DNA of 48,715 nt from positions 1-48,715 of the forward strand of contig CACGAB010000008.1 in NCBI GenBank assembly GCA_902570915.1, in the 5' to 3' direction. Positions 29,117 to 39,296 of this stretch are shown here, in pieces. The stretch is from an uncultured Pelagibacteraceae bacterium (GTDB lineage: Bacteria; Pseudomonadota; Alphaproteobacteria; Pelagibacterales; Pelagibacteraceae). The translations under genes were made by a program, and so were the position numbers. Positions within the stretch are counted from its first letter, which is position 1. The number at the start of each line of letters is the position of its first letter. The notes under the pieces were generated by a model. It had not been told where the DNA came from. It searched no databases and saw only the letters and a program-made list of their open reading frames with translations.

Positions 29117-30126
29117 AAATCTCTAGATAGGCTAAATGAAGTTAAACCTTCAAGAATAGTTTTTTCTTTACAATCTTTAAATATCGACAAAGAGTTAGAT
29201 GCTAAGTTAATATAGTGGTGTGCTTTATTATAAGATTCTCTAATAATTTCATATTGTTTTATAAGGGATAATGTATAATTGAAATCACTTTCACTTCTGT
29301 TTGTTTTTGAAAAAATTTTTTTTAGATTTTCTTTTTCTTGAACATTTCCTTTTTGAAATAACAAAATTATTGGAAGCGTTATTTTTCCCTCATAAAAATC
29401 CTTGCCTATTCTTTTTCCAAATAATTTTAATTCTGAATTATAATCTAAAGTATCGTCTGCTATTTGAAACGTTAAGCCTAAATTTCTTCCGTAAAACTCT
29501 AAAGCCTCTTTTTCTTTTGTTTTCACATTAGATAAAATGGCTCCAACTTTTGTGGCCGCAGCAAACAATTCAGCAGTTTTTGAAGAGATAATTCTTAAAT
29601 AAGTTTCCTCTAACATATCTACTTCGCCTTTATGTTGAAGCTGAAGAACTTCACCTTGAGCAATTTTTGAAGAAGTTGATGATAATAATTTTAAAACTTC
29701 AATACTTCCATCCTCTACCATCATTTCAAAGCATCTACTTAACAAATAGTCCCCAACTAAGACAGATGAATGATTATCCCATACTTTATTTAATGTTTTT
29801 TTTCCTCTTCTAACAGAACCATTATCGATAACATCGTCATGCATTAAAGTTGCTGAATGAATTAGTTCTACGCAGGCCGCAAGGTTAATATCTCTAGCGC
29901 CTTTATTATAACCACACAGTTTCGCTGAACCCAAAGTAAGCAAAGCTCTCAATCTTTTACCACCTGTTTCAAGATGATAATCAGTCATTTTGCTGACTAG
30001 ACTAACATCACTCTCTAATTTTGACTTAATTTTTTCTTCAACTAAAACTAGTTTGTCCTCAACCGAATCTTTTAATTGAAAATAAGAATTGTTTATTTGT
30101 TTTTTTAACTGAATTACTGTTCCCAT
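29113..30126 (-). CDS. ispB: Long-chain polyprenyl diphosphate synthase (octaprenyl/decaprenyl type)
   Basis: Makes the quinone side chain by adding isopentenyl units. The start is set at the ATG at 30126 (337 residues, MGTVIQLKKQ) because a good promoter at 30145-30173 would begin transcription around 30138; an in-frame ATG at 30138 would leave almost no leader. Motifs are GGKRLRALLTL, the first aspartate-rich motif HDDVIDNGSVRRG without the two-residue insertion seen in the short-chain enzyme, and QIADDTLDY. Small residues before the first DDxxD fit a long-chain product, but exact length cannot be read. Confidence 0.93.
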   Translation of the reverse strand: MGTVIQLKKQINNSYFQLKDSVEDKLVLVEEKIKSKLESDVSLVSKMTDYHLETGGKRLRALLTLGSAKLCGYNKGARDINLAACVELIHSATLMHDDVIDNGSVRRGKKTLNKVWDNHSSVLVGDYLLSRCFEMMVEDGSIEVLKLLSSTSSKIAQGEVLQLQHKGEVDMLEETYLRIISSKTAELFAAATKVGAILSNVKTKEKEALEFYGRNLGLTFQIADDTLDYNSELKLFGKRIGKDFYEGKITLPIILLFQKGNVQEKENLKKIFSKTNRSESDFNYTLSLIKQYEIIRESYNKAHHYINLASNSLSIFKDCKEKTILEGLTSFSLSRDF

Positions 30127-30144
30127 AAATAAAAACAAAGTAGT

Positions 30145-30173
30145 ATATTAAGTTTATTTTTATTACTTATCAA
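30145..30173 (-). promoter_or_regulatory. Candidate sigma-70 promoter of ispB
   Basis: On the minus strand TTGATA (30173-30168) and TAATAT (30150-30145) are separated by 17 bases, a good match in sequence and spacing. Initiation near 30138 would leave a leader of about a dozen bases before the ATG at 30126. Confidence 0.55.
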
Positions 30174-30201
30174 TTGACGCACCCAATTCTTCAATTATAA
30201 G
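30174..30201 (+). promoter_or_regulatory. Candidate sigma-70 promoter of sppA-glyQ-glyS
   Basis: TTGACG (30174-30179) and TATAAG (30196-30201) are 16 bases apart, with predicted initiation near 30208 and a leader of about 33 bases to the sppA ATG at 30241. The -35 box directly abuts the -35 box of the opposing ispB promoter. Confidence 0.6.
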
Positions 30202-30240
30202 GTGTCTTTATATTCATTTAAAATTTTGTAAGTATTAGAA

Positions 30241-31047
30241 ATGTTCTCTATTTTTAAAAAGAAAATAATTATCCCACAATTAAGATTAAGTGGCGTAATT
30301 GGTAATGTGGGAAAATTTAAACAAGGTATAGATTTTTCTGGTCAAGAAGAGATAATTTCAAAGGCTTTTTCAGTTAAAAAAGCACCCTGCGTGGCGATTA
30401 CTATTAATTCTCCTGGAGGGTCACCTGTACAATCTCATTTAATTTATAGCCATATAAGACATAATGCAAAAAAAAATAAAAAAAAGGTTATTGTTTTTGC
30501 TGAAGACGTAGCTGCTTCAGGGGGTTATTTAATTGCATGTGCTGGTGATGAAATATATGCAAACTCTAGTTCGATAATAGGTTCAATTGGTGTAATTTAT
30601 TCCTCTTTCGGGTTCACAGAATTGATAAAAAAAATAGGCGTTGAAAGAAGAGTTCATACCGCTGGAAAAAATAAAAGCACTTTAGATCCATTTCTTGATG
30701 AAAAAAAAGAAGATATTGAGAGATTAAAAAATATTCAATTAGACTTGCATAAAGATTTTATAGATGTTGTTGAAAAAAGTAGATCTTCAAAATTAAAAAA
30801 ATCAGAAGTTGAATTATTTTCAGGTGAATTTTGGTCTGGCAGAAAAGCAAAAGACCTAGGTTTGATAGATGAAATTGGAAATGCAAACCAGGTATTGAAA
30901 AATAAATTTGGTGAAGATGTAATAATTAAAAAATTTGAAAAATCTAAAAGCTGGTTAACTAAAAAATTGTCATCTTCAAATGACAATATTGATCAGTTAG
31001 CAAACATATTAGAGGAAAAATCAGCTTGGCAAAAATATGGCCTCTAA
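30241..31047 (+). CDS. sppA: S49-family signal peptide peptidase (short SppA)
   Basis: Serine protease of the SppA/SohB family, expected to degrade cleaved signal peptides or membrane-associated peptides. The 268 residues form one S49 domain: [12 protein letters not shown], then the nucleophile region [22 protein letters not shown] (serine in AASGG), [11 protein letters not shown], and [21 protein letters not shown]. It is about half the size of E. coli SppA. No obvious N-terminal membrane helix is visible, so membrane attachment is uncertain. It overlaps glyQ by 11 bases. Confidence 0.92.
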   Translation: MFSIFKKKIIIPQLRLSGVIGNVGKFKQGIDFSGQEEIISKAFSVKKAPCVAITINSPGGSPVQSHLIYSHIRHNAKKNKKKVIVFAEDVAASGGYLIACAGDEIYANSSSIIGSIGVIYSSFGFTELIKKIGVERRVHTAGKNKSTLDPFLDEKKEDIERLKNIQLDLHKDFIDVVEKSRSSKLKKSEVELFSGEFWSGRKAKDLGLIDEIGNANQVLKNKFGEDVIIKKFEKSKSWLTKKLSSSNDNIDQLANILEEKSAWQKYGL

Positions 31048-31918
31048 AAAAAATAAAAAAAAAACAAAGTTTCAAACTTTTCAAGATACAATAATTAATC
31101 TACAAAAGTTTTGGAGCAAACATGGTTGTGTAGTTTTACAACCTTATGATATGGAAGTTGGAGCTGGAACTTTTCATCCAGCAACTACTTTGAGGTCACT
31201 AGGACCAAAACCTTGGAAGGCAGCATATGTTCAACCGTCACGAAGACCTACCGATGGAAGATATGGAAATAATCCGAATAGACTTCAGCATTATTATCAA
31301 TTTCAAGTTATTATAAAACCCTCTCCACTAAATATTAAAAAACTTTATTTAAATAGTTTGTCGGTTATAGGAATTAATCATAAAGAACATGACATTAGAT
31401 TTGTTGAAGATGACTGGGAAAGCCCAACACTAGGAGCTGCAGGTCTTGGATGGGAAGTATGGTGTGATGGAATGGAAATATCTCAATTTACATATTTTCA
31501 ACAAATGGCAGGTTTTGAGTGTAAACCAGTGTCAGTGGAGATAACTTACGGTCTTGAAAGAATTTGTATGTTTACCCAACAGAAAAAAAATGTTTATGAT
31601 TTAGTTTGGAATGATGAAGGTATTGATTACAGAGAAGTTTTTCATCAATCAGAAAAAGAGTTCTCAGCTTATAACTTTGAGTATGCTAATACAGAAAATT
31701 TACTTAAAATATTTGATATGCATGAGAGTGAGGCAAAATCATTAATTGAAAAAAATATATCTTTACCTGCATACGATCAATGTTTGAAAGCAAGTCACAC
31801 ATTTAATATTTTAGATGCTCGTGGAGCTATTAGTGTTGCTCAAAGAGCAGAATATATTAGTCGAATAAGAGAAATCACAAAACAAGCTGCCACTATCTGG
31901 GTAGAGTCTCAAACATAA
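31037..31918 (+). CDS. glyQ: Glycine-tRNA ligase alpha subunit
   Basis: Catalytic class II subunit of the tetrameric bacterial glycyl-tRNA synthetase. The 293-residue length is normal. Visible are [38 protein letters not shown], the catalytic [19 protein letters not shown] and EITYGLERI. The ATG lies 11 bases inside sppA, after a lysine-rich N-terminus typical of this genome. glyS follows immediately, with its ATG directly after the glyQ stop. Confidence 0.98.
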   Translation: MASKKNKKKTKFQTFQDTIINLQKFWSKHGCVVLQPYDMEVGAGTFHPATTLRSLGPKPWKAAYVQPSRRPTDGRYGNNPNRLQHYYQFQVIIKPSPLNIKKLYLNSLSVIGINHKEHDIRFVEDDWESPTLGAAGLGWEVWCDGMEISQFTYFQQMAGFECKPVSVEITYGLERICMFTQQKKNVYDLVWNDEGIDYREVFHQSEKEFSAYNFEYANTENLLKIFDMHESEAKSLIEKNISLPAYDQCLKASHTFNILDARGAISVAQRAEYISRIREITKQAATIWVESQT

Positions 31919-33991
31919 ATGTCAGAATTTTTTTTAGAGCTATTTAGTGAAGAAATTCCTGCCGGGCTTCAGAGAAATTTAAGAGAAAAAATTTTTGAAG
32001 ATTTTAAAAATTTATTTAAGGAAAAATCAATAAAATCGAAAAAAAATTTTTCTTTTTCAACTCCAAATAGATTGGTTTTGGTCTTTGAGGGCCTAGATAA
32101 ACAAATTAAAATTAAATCTAAAGAGGTTAGAGGTCCTAAAACTAGCGCTCCTGAACAAGCCCTAGAAGGATTTTTGAGATCAAACAAAATTGATAAAAAG
32201 TATCTATTTAAAAAAAAAACTGAAAAGGATGAATTCTATTTTTACAAAACTGTGGCAACCTCATTAAAAACACATGATTTACTCACTGAATTCATTCCAA
32301 AAATTTTGAGTAACTATCAATGGAAAAAATCTATGAAATGGGGTGAATTTGATTTAAATTGGGGAAGACCATTAAAATCAATTTTATCAATATTTGATAA
32401 AAAAATTGTAAGTTTTAAATTTCATCATTTAGCTTCTTCTAATTTGACTTTTTTAGATAAAGATTTTGAGGATAAAAAAAAATCTTTTGAAAATTTTAAG
32501 CAATATGAAAAATTTTTTGAAAAAAACGGAGTTATTATTAATCAAAACAAAAGATTAAAAATAATTAATAAATCTTTCTCAAAAATATTAAATAAAAAAG
32601 GGTTCAAAGTTTATGAAAATTCTAAATTAATGGATGAGGTAGTAAATTTAGTAGATAACCCAAATGTTTTATTGTGCAAATTTGATAAAAAATTTTTATC
32701 AGTTCCAAAAGAGATTTTGATCCTAACCATGGAGTCTCATCAGAAATATTTCCCAATTTTTAATGATAAAAATGAAATTACGAATGAATTTTTAATTGTA
32801 TCAAATAAAAAAGACAAAAAAGGACTTATCAAAATTGGTAATGAGAGAGTCGTTGATGCAAGATTAAGTGATGCAGAATTCTTTTGGAATAAAGATAAAA
32901 CTCAAAATTTAGTCAAAAAGGTATCAGAATTAAAATTAATGAATTTTTTTAAAGGTCTTGGATCTTATTTTGATAAAGTTCAACGTATGAGAAAAATTGG
33001 CGGAATGATTTCAGATGAATTACTAATTAGTAAGGAAAAAGTTGAATTATTAGCATCAATTTGTAAAACCGATCTTACCTCTGATCTTGTTGCTGAATTT
33101 CCTGAACTTCAAGGACTTATGGGAGGTTATTTTTCTGAATATCAAGGATTTGATAAAGATATTTCTTTAGCTATTTCTGAACAATATTTACCAATTGGTC
33201 TCAACTCAATGGTTCCAAAAAAATCATTCAGTGTTGCATTATCAATTACAGACAAAATTGATACCTTGGTGGGTTTTTTTGGTATAAACGAGAAACCCAC
33301 AAGTTCAAAAGATCCATTAGCATTAAGGAGAATTGCTCTAGGTATAATAAGGGTAACAATTGAAAATAAAAAGAATTTGAAAATAAACGATCTTTTGAAT
33401 TATTCTTCACGCCTTTACAATGATCAAGGATATAATCTTGATAATAAAGATCTACTAAATGAATTACATAATTTTTTAAAAGATAGATTTAGATACTATC
33501 TTAAAGAAAAAGAAATACGTCACGATATAATCGAAGCAGCCTTATCGTCATTTTCATTAAACAAATTATTTTCATCTTTCGAAAAAGCAAAATGTCTTAA
33601 TAAGGTAATTAACAGTCAAATTGGTATAGATATCAATTCAAGTTATAAAAGAGCCTCTAACATTTTAGATTATGAGATGAAAAATAATAAAATTGAGATG
33701 AATGATATAACAGATCCTGCTATATTTAAAAGTGATTTTGAAAAAAATTTATATAAAAAAATTAATGTCATTAAAAAATATTATTCTACTATAAATAGTG
33801 ATGAAAACTTTGAGAAATCATTATCAATTTTAGCTGAAACTAAAAAAGAAGTTTTTGAATTTTTTGATAACGTAAAAGTTAATGAGAATAACGAAACTCT
33901 AAGAAAAAACCGTTTGGAACTTATCAATATGTTATGTAGAACCTTTGAGAATTATATAAACTTTCAATTTTTAAAAGCCAATAATGAATAA
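31919..33991 (+). CDS. glyS: Glycine-tRNA ligase beta subunit
   Basis: Beta subunit of the two-subunit glycyl-tRNA synthetase, needed for tRNA binding. The 690 residues open with FFLELFSEEIPAGLQRNL, followed by PNRLVLVFEGL, VRGPKTSAP and WKKSMKWGEFDLNWGRPLKS. The middle holds VPKEILILTMESHQKYFP and VVDARLSDAEFFWNKD, and the HD-like part has TSSKDPLALRRIALGIIR. The C-terminal anticodon-binding-like region is present. It overlaps ppdK by eight bases. Confidence 0.97.
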   Translation: MSEFFLELFSEEIPAGLQRNLREKIFEDFKNLFKEKSIKSKKNFSFSTPNRLVLVFEGLDKQIKIKSKEVRGPKTSAPEQALEGFLRSNKIDKKYLFKKKTEKDEFYFYKTVATSLKTHDLLTEFIPKILSNYQWKKSMKWGEFDLNWGRPLKSILSIFDKKIVSFKFHHLASSNLTFLDKDFEDKKKSFENFKQYEKFFEKNGVIINQNKRLKIINKSFSKILNKKGFKVYENSKLMDEVVNLVDNPNVLLCKFDKKFLSVPKEILILTMESHQKYFPIFNDKNEITNEFLIVSNKKDKKGLIKIGNERVVDARLSDAEFFWNKDKTQNLVKKVSELKLMNFFKGLGSYFDKVQRMRKIGGMISDELLISKEKVELLASICKTDLTSDLVAEFPELQGLMGGYFSEYQGFDKDISLAISEQYLPIGLNSMVPKKSFSVALSITDKIDTLVGFFGINEKPTSSKDPLALRRIALGIIRVTIENKKNLKINDLLNYSSRLYNDQGYNLDNKDLLNELHNFLKDRFRYYLKEKEIRHDIIEAALSSFSLNKLFSSFEKAKCLNKVINSQIGIDINSSYKRASNILDYEMKNNKIEMNDITDPAIFKSDFEKNLYKKINVIKKYYSTINSDENFEKSLSILAETKKEVFEFFDNVKVNENNETLRKNRLELINMLCRTFENYINFQFLKANNE

Positions 33992-36656
33992 ATTAATTTT
34001 AAATTTTAAGTCTAAAGAATCAAAAAAAATAAAAAACCCTAAAAATTTTTTAGGTGGTAAAGGAGCCAATTTATTTGAAATGGGAAGAATGGGTTTACCG
34101 GTACCTCCAGGTTTTACGATCTCAACAAAGGTTTGTGAAATTTTTTATAAAGACAAAAAAAAATTAAATTCAAAATTAATAAGCCAAATTAAAAAAGAAA
34201 TTAAGTTTATTGAAAAAGATGTATCAAAAAAATTTGGAGATTTTAAAAACCCTCTTCTTTTGTCAGTTCGTTCTGGAGCAAGGGTTTCGATGCCGGGTAT
34301 GATGGATACAATTCTAAATCTTGGCCTTAATGATAAAACAGTGATTGGTTTGGCTGACAAAACTTCCAACGGAAGATTCGCAAAAGATAGCTATAGGAGA
34401 TTCATACAGATGTATGGAAATGTAGTTATGGGCGTTGAAAGTTATTATTTTGAGGAGTTAATAGAAAATTTTAAATTAACCAAAGGTGTATTGTTAGACA
34501 CAGATCTTGATGAACAAGACTGGGATGGTTTGATAAAAGATTTTAAAAATGTTGTCAAAGAAAAAACAAATAAAGATTTTCCTCAAGATGTATATCATCA
34601 ATTATTTGGAGCAATAAGTGCCGTATTTTTATCCTGGGAAAGCAAAAGAGCGAAAGTTTACAGAAAGTTAAATCAAATTCCTTCTGAGTGGGGAACGGCT
34701 GTTAATGTTCAATCTATGGTTTTTGGAAATATGGGTAACGATTGTGCAACAGGAGTTGTGTTCACTAGGAACCCTTCAGATGGATCTAATGATATTTATG
34801 GTGAATATTTAATTAATGCTCAGGGAGAAGATGTTGTGGCTGGAACCAGAACACCACAACATATTACAAAGAAAGCAAGGAAAGAGGCAAAAGTTGGTGA
34901 TGCATCCATGGAAGAGTCGATGCCAAAAGTATATTACGAATTAAATAATATTTTAAAAAAACTCGAGAAACATTATAAGGATATGCAAGATGTAGAGTTC
35001 ACTGTTGAAAGTAGCAAACTTTGGATATTACAGACTCGGTCTGGTAAAAGAACATCAAAATCGGCAGTAAAAATTGCTGTTGATATGGTTAAAGAAAAGT
35101 TAATCACTAAAAATGATGCTGTTTTAAGAGTTGATCCTAATTCTTTAGATACACTTTTGCATCCCACTTTAGATGAGAAAAGTTCAATTAAGGTTATTGC
35201 AAACGGTCTCCCAGCATCCCCTGGTGCAGTAAGTGGGAAAGTAGTTTTCACTTCAGAAGAAGCTGAAAGATTAAATGATATGATGCAAGATACAATTTTA
35301 GTGAGAGTTGAAACTTCACCAGAAGATATTCAAGGAATGCATGCAGCAAAGGGCATTTTAACCTCAAGAGGGGGAATGACTAGTCATGCTGCAGTTGTAG
35401 CTAGGGGAATGGGAAGACCTTGTGTTTCTGGTTCAAGTGAAATTGAAATTAATTACGAAAAAAAAGTTTTTAAAACATCTTCAGTTGAGGTCAAAGAGGG
35501 AGAAATAATTACTATTGATGGCTCTACAGGGAGAATAATTTTAGGCACAGTTCCAACTATAAAACCTGAGATATCAGGAGATTTTTCAAAATTGATGAGC
35601 TGGGCTGATAAAATTAGAAAACTTAAAGTACGAACTAATTCTGAGACTCCGCTAGATACTAAAACAGCCAGAGATTTTGGAGCAGAGGGTATTGGGCTTT
35701 GTAGGACTGAACACATGTTTTTTGATGAGGAAAGAATTTTATCTGTTCGAGAAATGATTTTATCAAAAACACTCGAAGATAGATCTAAAGCTTTACAAAA
35801 AATTCTCCCACATCAAAAAAAAGATTTTATGGAGATATTTAAGATTATGCACGGGCTTCCAGTCACTGTAAGATTATTAGACCCACCTTTACACGAGTTT
35901 TTACCAAAATCTGATAAAGAAATTTCTGAATTAGCTAATGTTATTGGATCAAACAAAAAGGAAATTGAAAGCAGGATAGAGGAACTGCATGAACAAAATC
36001 CTATGTTAGGACATAGAGGCTGTAGGCTTGGTATCTCATTTCCTGAAATTTATGAAATGCAATGTAGAGCGATATTTGAGGCTCTTGCAGACCTTAAAAA
36101 AAGTAAACAAAAATTTGCTTTCCCTGAGATAATGATACCATTAGTTTCAACCGAAGCTGAGGTTAAAATAATGAAAAATTTAGTAATTAATACTGCAAAA
36201 AAAGTTCAAAAGGAAAATAAAACAAAAATTGAATTTCTTGTAGGAACAATGATTGAATTACCTAGGGCAGTGATTAAGGCTGATAGTATAGCAAAATATG
36301 CTGAATTTTTTAGTTTTGGTACCAATGATCTAACTCAGACAACTTTTGGAATAAGTAGAGATGATAGTGGTAAATTTTTGAATGATTATTTAGATAATAA
36401 GATTTTCACTATTGATCCGTTTGTATCTATTGATGATGGAGTAAAAGACTTAGTGGAAATAGCGGTTTATAAAGGAAAAAAACAGAATAAAAAGATTAAA
36501 CTCGGTATTTGTGGTGAACATGGTGGTGATCCAAAAAGTATAAACTTTTGTTCTGCAATAGGTTTGGATTATGTTTCTTGTTCTCCTTATCGAGTGCCTA
36601 TAGCTAGGTTGGCCGCAGCTCAATCTGAGCTAAAAAAAAAAAATCAAAATAAGTGA
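33984..36656 (+). CDS. ppdK: Pyruvate, phosphate dikinase
   Basis: Interconverts pyruvate, ATP and phosphate with phosphoenolpyruvate, AMP and pyrophosphate. The 890 residues carry the N-terminal nucleotide-binding domain (FLGGKGANLFEMGRMGLPVPPGF and SVRSGARVSMPGMMDTILNLG), the phosphohistidine domain with H468 in GGMTSHAAVVARG, and the PEP-binding barrel with GLCRTEHMFF, GHRGCRLGI, FFSFGTNDLTQTTFG and the catalytic cysteine C843 in CGEHGGDP. It lies after glyS, as in many alphaproteobacteria. Its presence fits a gluconeogenic or pyrophosphate-economising central metabolism together with gap and pgk. Confidence 0.98.
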   Translation: MNKLILNFKSKESKKIKNPKNFLGGKGANLFEMGRMGLPVPPGFTISTKVCEIFYKDKKKLNSKLISQIKKEIKFIEKDVSKKFGDFKNPLLLSVRSGARVSMPGMMDTILNLGLNDKTVIGLADKTSNGRFAKDSYRRFIQMYGNVVMGVESYYFEELIENFKLTKGVLLDTDLDEQDWDGLIKDFKNVVKEKTNKDFPQDVYHQLFGAISAVFLSWESKRAKVYRKLNQIPSEWGTAVNVQSMVFGNMGNDCATGVVFTRNPSDGSNDIYGEYLINAQGEDVVAGTRTPQHITKKARKEAKVGDASMEESMPKVYYELNNILKKLEKHYKDMQDVEFTVESSKLWILQTRSGKRTSKSAVKIAVDMVKEKLITKNDAVLRVDPNSLDTLLHPTLDEKSSIKVIANGLPASPGAVSGKVVFTSEEAERLNDMMQDTILVRVETSPEDIQGMHAAKGILTSRGGMTSHAAVVARGMGRPCVSGSSEIEINYEKKVFKTSSVEVKEGEIITIDGSTGRIILGTVPTIKPEISGDFSKLMSWADKIRKLKVRTNSETPLDTKTARDFGAEGIGLCRTEHMFFDEERILSVREMILSKTLEDRSKALQKILPHQKKDFMEIFKIMHGLPVTVRLLDPPLHEFLPKSDKEISELANVIGSNKKEIESRIEELHEQNPMLGHRGCRLGISFPEIYEMQCRAIFEALADLKKSKQKFAFPEIMIPLVSTEAEVKIMKNLVINTAKKVQKENKTKIEFLVGTMIELPRAVIKADSIAKYAEFFSFGTNDLTQTTFGISRDDSGKFLNDYLDNKIFTIDPFVSIDDGVKDLVEIAVYKGKKQNKKIKLGICGEHGGDPKSINFCSAIGLDYVSCSPYRVPIARLAAAQSELKKKNQNK

Positions 36657-37552
36657 AAAAGTTAATTATATTCATTTCTATATTCATAATTCTTCTTACT
36701 ATTTCCGTAAATTATTATTTCGAATATATTGGATTAGGTGATCCCATTAGATATGATAAAGATTTTGTTTACGGTTATGCCCCAAAGGCTGATCAAAAAA
36801 AAAAAAGATTAAAACAATCATTTGTTACTATAAATGAAAGTGGTTTAAGATCTATTGAAAGTTGGAAAAATTCTAAGAAAAAAAAAATATTATTTATAGG
36901 TGATAGTGTTACATACGGGGGAAGTTATATCGATGATAAAGAAATATTTAGTCATTTAGTATGTGATGAACTAAAAAGATTTACTTGCGGAAATGCAGGT
37001 GTAAACGCGTATGGAATAATTAATATGGTTCATCGTTCTAAATATGATGAAAGAATTTTTGATGCAGACATAGTAATTTTTTTATTTTCAGGTTTCAATT
37101 TTACACGTGAGTATGCGGGTTCTAACATCGCTCATTTTTATTTGAATAGAGATAACTTTTTTTTACCAGGATTGATGGAGGCGATAAGTTTTGTTTTTAC
37201 TAAATATGATATAAATAATTTTATATCAAAAAAAAATGATACAGATAAATATGACCATAAAAAAGAATTAATAGATTATTCTTTAAAATTATTAGTTTCT
37301 GAGACTGAAAGATTAAAAAGAGAAAACAAAGTAGTGAAAATTTTTTATACAATTGAAAAGGATGATATGCAGTCGAAAAAACTTAATAACCAATATATTC
37401 TAAACAATCTTAAAAGTTTGGATTTCGATAATTTCTATTCTTTAGAAAATATATTGATAAAAGATGAGTATTTTGTGGATAATGTTCACTTAAGCCACAA
37501 AGGTCATGCAGTTGTAGCAGAAAAAATTATTTCAATTATATCTTCTAATTAG
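36653..37552 (+). CDS. Membrane-anchored SGNH/GDSL-like hydrolase
   Basis: A 299-residue protein starting GTG, overlapping the ppdK stop as GTGA. Residues 3-23 are a signal anchor, so the rest is probably periplasmic. The SGNH fold is suggested by block I GDSVTYG (residues 83-89, nucleophile S85), block II GVNAYG (116-121), a GFN-type block III near 152-155 and block V DNVH (D276, H279). Such proteins remove or add acyl groups on polysaccharides and lipids; the substrate here is unknown. It begins the accessory-looking block before ssrA and is visibly more AT-rich and lysine/asparagine-rich than the upstream genes. Confidence 0.8.
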   Translation: MKKLIIFISIFIILLTISVNYYFEYIGLGDPIRYDKDFVYGYAPKADQKKKRLKQSFVTINESGLRSIESWKNSKKKKILFIGDSVTYGGSYIDDKEIFSHLVCDELKRFTCGNAGVNAYGIINMVHRSKYDERIFDADIVIFLFSGFNFTREYAGSNIAHFYLNRDNFFLPGLMEAISFVFTKYDINNFISKKNDTDKYDHKKELIDYSLKLLVSETERLKRENKVVKIFYTIEKDDMQSKKLNNQYILNNLKSLDFDNFYSLENILIKDEYFVDNVHLSHKGHAVVAEKIISIISSN

Positions 37553-37576
37553 TATTCAACTCAATTTAATTAAAAA

Positions 37577-39259
37577 TCATTTTTTTAAATAAATAATATA
37601 ATTATTATAAAATTTTTTAACTTTTGTTTCATAATTAAAATATTGACCTTCATCAGTACATAAAGATTTTGTAAACCAACAATATCCTTCAATAAAATAA
37701 AAATTTAATCCATTTATAACTTTATAATCTTTTAATTCATATTCATGTTTATCGATAGACCTCCACCCTCCTTTAAATACAAGTGTGTTATGATTAAGGT
37801 AAATGTTTATAAAATTATGATATATAAAAGTATATATAAATATAACAGACAATGCTGGTATGGATAACTTAAAAATTAGATTATTTAATTCTTTTTTATA
37901 AATTAAATTTATATCAATAACTAGTAAGAACAAAAATACATTTAGCATTAGAGAAAATCTAATATCAGGAGCATTAAGAAACCAAAAAATTATTGAGAAA
38001 AAATAAACAAAAATTAGATAATTTAATTTCTTATTTTTAAAAATGATATATTTTGGGTTGGCAACAAAATTTATCAAATATATTAAAACTGATATAAAAA
38101 CGCTAATTAAAAATATTAAATCAGTTTCTTGTAGCCAAGTAGAGACCCATTCGTTATTAATTAAAACTTTTTCTGGGATAGAATTTGGGTTTCTTGCAAA
38201 ACTCCTGATCCAGTCTAGAAAATTATTTGAAAGCTCACTTGGAACCGACCACAGAAATTCAAATGTACCTAACCCTGTCGGAAAGAATAAACTTCCAGAA
38301 TACAATACGTTTTTTACGAAAAAAATTGATAATAAAATTGAAATTAAAATAAAGAATTTAATTGTTTTATATAATAAAATTTTTTTTTTATAAAAGATTA
38401 AAAAATATGAGATAATTAATAAACTAAAGAAAATAGAGCTTAGTTTAATTGTTATAATCATTATTGATAGGAATACTAATTGTAATAATGATCGGGTCGA
38501 AAATTCTCTTTTACTAATTAATTGAATATAAATTTCAGAAAAAATTATTAAACAGAGGCAATTTACATAAAAATCAGGAGCAATAGAAGATAAATACTTT
38601 ACATTTACATAAAAATGACCTCCGAGCAAAACTAAAAAAGTAAATTTATTTTTGTACTCTTTCCTAGATTGAAATATATACAGTGACGTAATGAAAAAGA
38701 AAATTACTGTAGGAACTGAAAAATATCTTAATAATAGGGGATTAGCAGTTATCATTGAAGAATAATAAAAATTTAAATTATTAAAGCCGTATTGAGGAAA
38801 AAGGTTCGCTAATCCAAAAATTGTATTATGATCATTATATATTTTGATTGTCGGTATATGATAGTAACCGGTATCTGATGCAAAATATGAAATCATTGAA
38901 ATTTTTGATAAAAATAAAATAATTATTAAATATATTAAGTATGTCTTATATCTTTCTTTAATTAAGAATTTTTTATAGTTTTTTTTTAAATCGAAAATCA
39001 AAATTATAATCAAGATTATAAAAATTAAGTAATTAATTTTGAAAAATAGATTTATAATACTTAACAAACTACAGATTATTATAAAACCAATTATGACTGT
39101 AATACTTATATTTTTGTTTTCTAAAAATTGATAATCAGTTTCAAATCTAAATATTTTCCTCAAAACATAATTTCCAAAAGCAAAACATAAAATAATATTA
39201 ATTAATACTAATATGCCAAACAGTGACGTATTAACAATATTTATTAATAAATTTTCCAT
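37577..39259 (-). CDS. Multi-pass membrane protein, possible GT-C-type glycosyltransferase
   Basis: A 560-residue protein with about a dozen hydrophobic segments across most of its length and short polar loops. After the first few membrane segments comes the soluble-looking stretch ASDTGYYHIPTIKIYND (D129, H134) followed by GLANLFPQYGFN, a pattern I associate with LIC_10190-type membrane proteins and, more generally, with GT-C transferases that carry acidic residues in the first outer loop. The C-terminal 60 or so residues are polar. It is the only gene of the accessory block on the minus strand, 37 bases from the divergent GT2 gene. Function is inferred, not shown. Confidence 0.75.
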   Translation of the reverse strand: MENLLINIVNTSLFGILVLINIILCFAFGNYVLRKIFRFETDYQFLENKNISITVIIGFIIICSLLSIINLFFKINYLIFIILIIILIFDLKKNYKKFLIKERYKTYLIYLIIILFLSKISMISYFASDTGYYHIPTIKIYNDHNTIFGLANLFPQYGFNNLNFYYSSMITANPLLLRYFSVPTVIFFFITSLYIFQSRKEYKNKFTFLVLLGGHFYVNVKYLSSIAPDFYVNCLCLIIFSEIYIQLISKREFSTRSLLQLVFLSIMIITIKLSSIFFSLLIISYFLIFYKKKILLYKTIKFFILISILLSIFFVKNVLYSGSLFFPTGLGTFEFLWSVPSELSNNFLDWIRSFARNPNSIPEKVLINNEWVSTWLQETDLIFLISVFISVLIYLINFVANPKYIIFKNKKLNYLIFVYFFSIIFWFLNAPDIRFSLMLNVFLFLLVIDINLIYKKELNNLIFKLSIPALSVIFIYTFIYHNFINIYLNHNTLVFKGGWRSIDKHEYELKDYKVINGLNFYFIEGYCWFTKSLCTDEGQYFNYETKVKKFYNNYIIYLKK

Positions 39260-39296
39260 TATTCATTCTAATTAAAATATTCTATAAGTACTTATA

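Noticed and set aside
37553..37576. Possible terminator between the SGNH gene and the convergent membrane-protein gene
   Set aside because: There is a run of T but no stem of useful length before it.
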